A stretch of 17,377 nt of DNA. Origin: Chitinophaga pinensis. Lineage in GTDB: Bacteria; Bacteroidota; Bacteroidia; Flavobacteriales_D; Crocinitomicaceae. Location: positions 1 through 17,377 of the forward strand of contig CAMBRH010000031.1 of NCBI GenBank assembly GCA_945870115.1. Direction: 5' to 3'. Positions 13,635-17,377 of this stretch are shown one piece after another. Both the position numbers and the translations under genes were made by a program. Numbering within the stretch: the first letter of the stretch is position 1; each line of letters begins with the position of its first letter. Under the pieces are notes generated by a model. It saw only the letters and a program-made list of their open reading frames with translations. It was not told the DNA's origin and did no database searches.

Positions 13635-16600
13635 TTGAAAAAATCCCTACTCATAATTGCGTTATTTTTAACATTTATTTCTGAGTGTCAGCTTTTGACA
13701 TTTGAAAATATCAATCATAAAAATGGACTTGTATTATCTTCTATCCTTTCAATTTCTCAAGATAAAAATGGCTACATTTGGATTGGAACTGATGGCGCAG
13801 GACTTCAAAGATATAATGGAAAACCAATCAGTAAAATCAAAGTTGATGAGAATGACGAACATCATGTAACGAGTATAGAACCTCACAATGATGGTATATA
13901 TTTCTCTTCTCGCTATTATGGATATTTTCTTTATGCAAATAATAAAATCAAAAAACTTACGGAAATTAAAGGTTTTGGTGAAAATTTAAATATTAAAAAA
14001 TTAAATAAAACCTTTTGCTTTATTGGTCAATGGAAAATCTTATTAAAAAAGGGTAAAAAACTTGTTCAAGAATATATAATCCCCATAGAAAAACGAAACA
14101 ATAGTTTAGTTCAAATTATTAAAATAAACAATTCGGTACTCGTCATTGGAGATGTCAGTTCATATTTTATCAATGAAAATAGTATTGTTGAATTAAATAC
14201 ATGGCTAAACAATGATGGGGAATTTAAAGCAAATTTGGGAACTTTTGCAAATAATAGATTAGAATTATTTGATTTTAATTCCCAACAAAAATTACTTGTT
14301 TTTCTAAATAGTAAAACAAAAATTTTTTCCATAAAAAAACAAAAATTAAATCAATCCTTTGATTTTTTAAAAGAAACAAAAATTGTAAAAGCATTTAATA
14401 AAAGGAGAAAACTTATATTTTTAGATTCAAACAATGAAATATATCAATTTAAAAATGGCATAAAATACATTCCTAAGAATTTTCACAAGCAAAATTTCAC
14501 TTTTTTTGATTTATTTATCGATATAAATGATGATTATTGGGCTACAACATCAAATAATGGAATATTTAAAATTTCAGATGAACCATTTACAAAGATAGAA
14601 TTACATTCTGTGTACCAAAATCCTTTAATTTCATTTATTTATAGAACAAAAAATAACGAAGTAATTTTAAGTGATTTTAATATAAAAACATATATAAGTT
14701 CTTATACTAGTGCTGGTTTTAAAACTTTTGATTTTAGAATTTATCAACGAACATACTTTCAGGAAAAAGAATTGTTTGCTACTAATAAAGGTATTTTTTA
14801 TTTAAAAGATGGTGAATTTCTTCCTTTTAAAGATATTCCAAATTCAAATAAAATTATTTACATTTTTGGATCTGATGATAATTTATTTTTTTGTGAAGAG
14901 AATAAGGGTTTACATATTTTCAATTCTAAAACTAAAAAAACCAAACAAATAATTGGACGGATTACGGCTAGCCATATCTACACCTCTCAAATCAATAAAT
15001 TTAAAACGAAAATTTATTTCGGAACAAATAACGGCATTTACGAATACGATTTGAAATCAGAAAAACTCAGAAGTTTAAATAGCAAATTCAATTTAACGGG
15101 AAGTTATTCAGGTGTATCGGTTACTGATATTTATGGAACAATGTGGTTTTCTTTAGAAAAAAAATTAATTGGAATTACCCAACGAGAGGATTATATTGAA
15201 ATCAGTGATAAAAAGCACTTTAATTCAACCATATTTTATAATTTGAATGCCGATAAATATGGAAATTTAATCATTGGAACAAATATTGGTATTTCAAAGC
15301 TAAAAATTGACTATTTAGGAAATGTAATTCAGTCTACTCATTACAATAATTTCAATGGTTTTCATGGATATGAAACTCACATGCGGTCAAATTTTCAGGA
15401 TGGTAAATTCATATATATAGGAACAATTGAAGGTGTTTTTTCAATAAATACAGAAATTTTAGAACGATTGCCAAATCCTCCTTCTCCATTGATTTTTCAA
15501 AATAAAGAAAAAGACAATTTATACTTTAATTCTGATGAAGAATTAATTAAAATTAATTACCTGGCAATAAATCCAAAATTAAATGGAATTAGATATTCCT
15601 ACCGCTTGAAAGGAAAAAGTATTTATTGGAGCGATGTTACAAATAAAACGGAAGCTTATTTTTCGAATTTATCAGATCAAGAATATATTTTTCAAGTAAA
15701 ATCAACTTTTGATGGTTTAAATTTTAGTCCAACAGCAAATTATAAAATTTACAAAGAAACTCCAATTTGGAAATCAAAATGGTTTATATTATTTTTAGTT
15801 TTAACAATCGCTTTGGCAAATATAATTGTTTTAGATCGTTCTAAAAGTTTTGAAATCAGTCAGGTAATAGAAAATCAAAACATTGAAATTAGTTCCAAAA
15901 TAAAAAGTATTCTTTTAGGTTTTGGGTTAATTGCCGTTTCCTGCTCCCATTTTTTTGCAGGCTATATTGATGATAATTTAAGTGATTTAAAAAATATAAA
16001 CATTGCAATTACCCTTATTCTCTTTGTTCTTTTTGTCTTTTCAATTACACGTCACCCTTTTGAAAAAATTAATAAATACTTGATAAATATAAGTTTAATT
16101 GCAATTTTAGCACACAGTTATTTGGGTGCATATTTGTCAAATATTCATCCCATTTTTGTAGTAATTATTTCACTTTTAACAGCCGTTACACCTTTTGCCC
16201 TCAATAGAATCAGGGATGTAATTATCTTTTCTGTTTTTCAAATAATTTGTGTAGTTTCTGTCATCTTTTTATTGGAAAATACTATTTACAATGAAATTTT
16301 ATTTTTGATAGCTGTTATTGTTTCTGTTTCATTATCGATTTTTACAACATATATTAGAAATGAATCTTTACAGAAATTGATTTTTATTTCTGATGTAATC
16401 AACAAAGGAAATATAATTGCAATTGCATTTAATCAAGAGAATAAAATCACATACATAAGTGATAATAGTTTTGAAAAACTAAACATAAAAACCACTCAAT
16501 ATTTAAATAAAAACATCTCTCAATTAAATGTTTTTATCGATTTTACATTAACGACTTCAAATATGAGTTTTGAAACATCGTTTCAGGACAATGTTAATAA

Positions 16601-17377
16601 AATTGTTATTCCGATGAAAAATCCTCAGGGAAAAGAAATTTGGATTGAATGGTCTTGTGAGACATTTTCAAAATCTATCAAAGTTATTTTTGGTCAAGAT
16701 GTTTCTGACAGAATAAATATTGAAAACAATTATGAATCTTTGATTGAAAATGCAGAAGATTTAATTTATACAGTTGATATAAACGGAGATTTTTTATTCG
16801 CCAATACCATGTTTCAAAATCAGTTAGGTTATAATGAAACAGAATTAATTGGACGAAATAGTTCCTTTATTGTTAGTCAAAAGTACGAAGAGCAAACAAA
16901 ATTATTCTTTGAAAAACAATTTAAAGAAAAAATCCTGAATACCTATTACGAATTTCCAATTCGTAAAAAAGACGGTACTGAAATATGGATTGGACAAAAT
17001 ACAACCATGCTTTTTGCAGTTGGATCGAAAAAAATAATCAAAGGATTTTTATCTTTAGCACGAGATATTACTGAAAAAAGAGAACAGCAAAAATTGATTG
17101 AAGAACAAAACGAAAATATAACTTCAAGCATCACTTACGCAAAAAAGATACAATTTAATTTATTGCCCCATAAGGATAAATTTGAAAAGTTTTTTAGCGA
17201 ACATGAAATCTTTTTTCAAGCAAAAGATATCGTTAGTGGCGATTTTTTCTGGCTGGATGAAGCTGACGGATTAACTTTTTTAGTGATTGGTGATTGCACA
17301 GGGCATGGGGTTCCTGGTTCATTCATGACTTTACTAGGAATTAATTTATTGAATCAAATTATTCTTGAAGACAAAAT
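13635..17377 (+). CDS. Propeller sensor with Y_Y_Y, 7 TM, PAS-PAS and SpoIIE phosphatase (partial)
   Basis: At least 1247 codons with no in-frame stop, running off the right edge. The start is a TTG (reading KKSLLIIALFLTF); a TAG lies 15 bases upstream in frame and no ATG is close. Order of parts: signal peptide 1-19; periplasmic beta-propeller of Reg_prop-type repeats, best seen as DKNGYIWIGTDGAGL (43-57), DDYWATTSNNGIF (300-312), IYFGTNNGIYEYDL (461-474), GNLIIGTNIGISKL (544-557) and FIYIGTIEGVFSI (593-605); Y_Y_Y domain about 647-712; membrane segment 716-735; six more about 759-906; PAS about 917-1028; PAS 1030-1147 ending in ARDITEKREQ; coiled linker 1145-1165; SpoIIE/PP2C domain from about 1166 with metal-binding GDF (Asp1203) and GDCTGHGVPGSF (Asp1220). 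Related proteins with this propeller usually end in a histidine kinase or AraC regulator; here the output is a serine/threonine phosphatase. Probable targets are anti-sigma-factor antagonist (STAS) proteins. Confidence 0.9.
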   Translation, partial: MKKSLLIIALFLTFISECQLLTFENINHKNGLVLSSILSISQDKNGYIWIGTDGAGLQRYNGKPISKIKVDENDEHHVTSIEPHNDGIYFSSRYYGYFLYANNKIKKLTEIKGFGENLNIKKLNKTFCFIGQWKILLKKGKKLVQEYIIPIEKRNNSLVQIIKINNSVLVIGDVSSYFINENSIVELNTWLNNDGEFKANLGTFANNRLELFDFNSQQKLLVFLNSKTKIFSIKKQKLNQSFDFLKETKIVKAFNKRRKLIFLDSNNEIYQFKNGIKYIPKNFHKQNFTFFDLFIDINDDYWATTSNNGIFKISDEPFTKIELHSVYQNPLISFIYRTKNNEVILSDFNIKTYISSYTSAGFKTFDFRIYQRTYFQEKELFATNKGIFYLKDGEFLPFKDIPNSNKIIYIFGSDDNLFFCEENKGLHIFNSKTKKTKQIIGRITASHIYTSQINKFKTKIYFGTNNGIYEYDLKSEKLRSLNSKFNLTGSYSGVSVTDIYGTMWFSLEKKLIGITQREDYIEISDKKHFNSTIFYNLNADKYGNLIIGTNIGISKLKIDYLGNVIQSTHYNNFNGFHGYETHMRSNFQDGKFIYIGTIEGVFSINTEILERLPNPPSPLIFQNKEKDNLYFNSDEELIKINYLAINPKLNGIRYSYRLKGKSIYWSDVTNKTEAYFSNLSDQEYIFQVKSTFDGLNFSPTANYKIYKETPIWKSKWFILFLVLTIALANIIVLDRSKSFEISQVIENQNIEISSKIKSILLGFGLIAVSCSHFFAGYIDDNLSDLKNINIAITLILFVLFVFSITRHPFEKINKYLINISLIAILAHSYLGAYLSNIHPIFVVIISLLTAVTPFALNRIRDVIIFSVFQIICVVSVIFLLENTIYNEILFLIAVIVSVSLSIFTTYIRNESLQKLIFISDVINKGNIIAIAFNQENKITYISDNSFEKLNIKTTQYLNKNISQLNVFIDFTLTTSNMSFETSFQDNVNKIVIPMKNPQGKEIWIEWSCETFSKSIKVIFGQDVSDRINIENNYESLIENAEDLIYTVDINGDFLFANTMFQNQLGYNETELIGRNSSFIVSQKYEEQTKLFFEKQFKEKILNTYYEFPIRKKDGTEIWIGQNTTMLFAVGSKKIIKGFLSLARDITEKREQQKLIEEQNENITSSITYAKKIQFNLLPHKDKFEKFFSEHEIFFQAKDIVSGDFFWLDEADGLTFLVIGDCTGHGVPGSFMTLLGINLLNQIILEDK

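Noticed and set aside
14111..14332. Minus-strand frames inside the sensor gene (also 16946-17134)
   Set aside because: The + strand is one continuous, domain-rich reading frame from 13635 to the window end, so these are shadows.

Overview
The window looks like chromosomal DNA of a Flavobacteriaceae bacterium (Bacteroidota), most likely Flavobacterium or a close relative. The sequence is very AT-rich and ribosome-binding sites are A-rich rather than GGAGG-like. Several genes are preceded by the TAnnTTTG -7 box of this phylum, TTG start codons are frequent, and the gene families match (Bacteroidota-type RecO, surface-type lipoprotein, propeller sensor). No tRNA, rRNA, CRISPR array, insertion sequence or phage gene was seen. 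The largest gap between genes is about 170 bases.

Left end (1-1578, + strand): a lipase-like alpha/beta hydrolase whose 5' end looks broken or truncated, then a small protein resembling the flavobacterial STAS/SEC14-like (DUF7793) family with no clean start codon. This is the only part of the window that looks accessory.

Core block (1720-8151): recO runs on the + strand and ends at a bidirectional terminator facing a minus-strand series. That series, in transcription order, is pgk, cysS, trpS and an oligopeptide-binding-type surface lipoprotein. The gaps before recO, between pgk and cysS, and between cysS and trpS carry a degenerate 8-nt periodic repeat. The cysS-trpS gap also holds a REP-like palindrome.

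Envelope-lipid operon (8255-12301, minus strand): an LTA-synthase-like phosphotransferase overlaps a YegS/DgkB-type lipid kinase, and two unrecognised membrane proteins follow at 6 and 11 nt spacing. In Gram-positive bacteria DgkB recycles the diacylglycerol released by LtaS. The same chemistry may be packaged here in a Gram-negative, which would be a poorly described system.

Right end (12417-17377, + strand): purK is divergent from the lipid operon, with a -7 box almost touching its start codon. It is followed by a very large sensor gene that runs off the window: signal peptide, beta-propeller, Y_Y_Y domain, seven membrane segments, two PAS domains and a SpoIIE/PP2C serine phosphatase domain. 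It probably converts an envelope signal into dephosphorylation of a cytoplasmic target.
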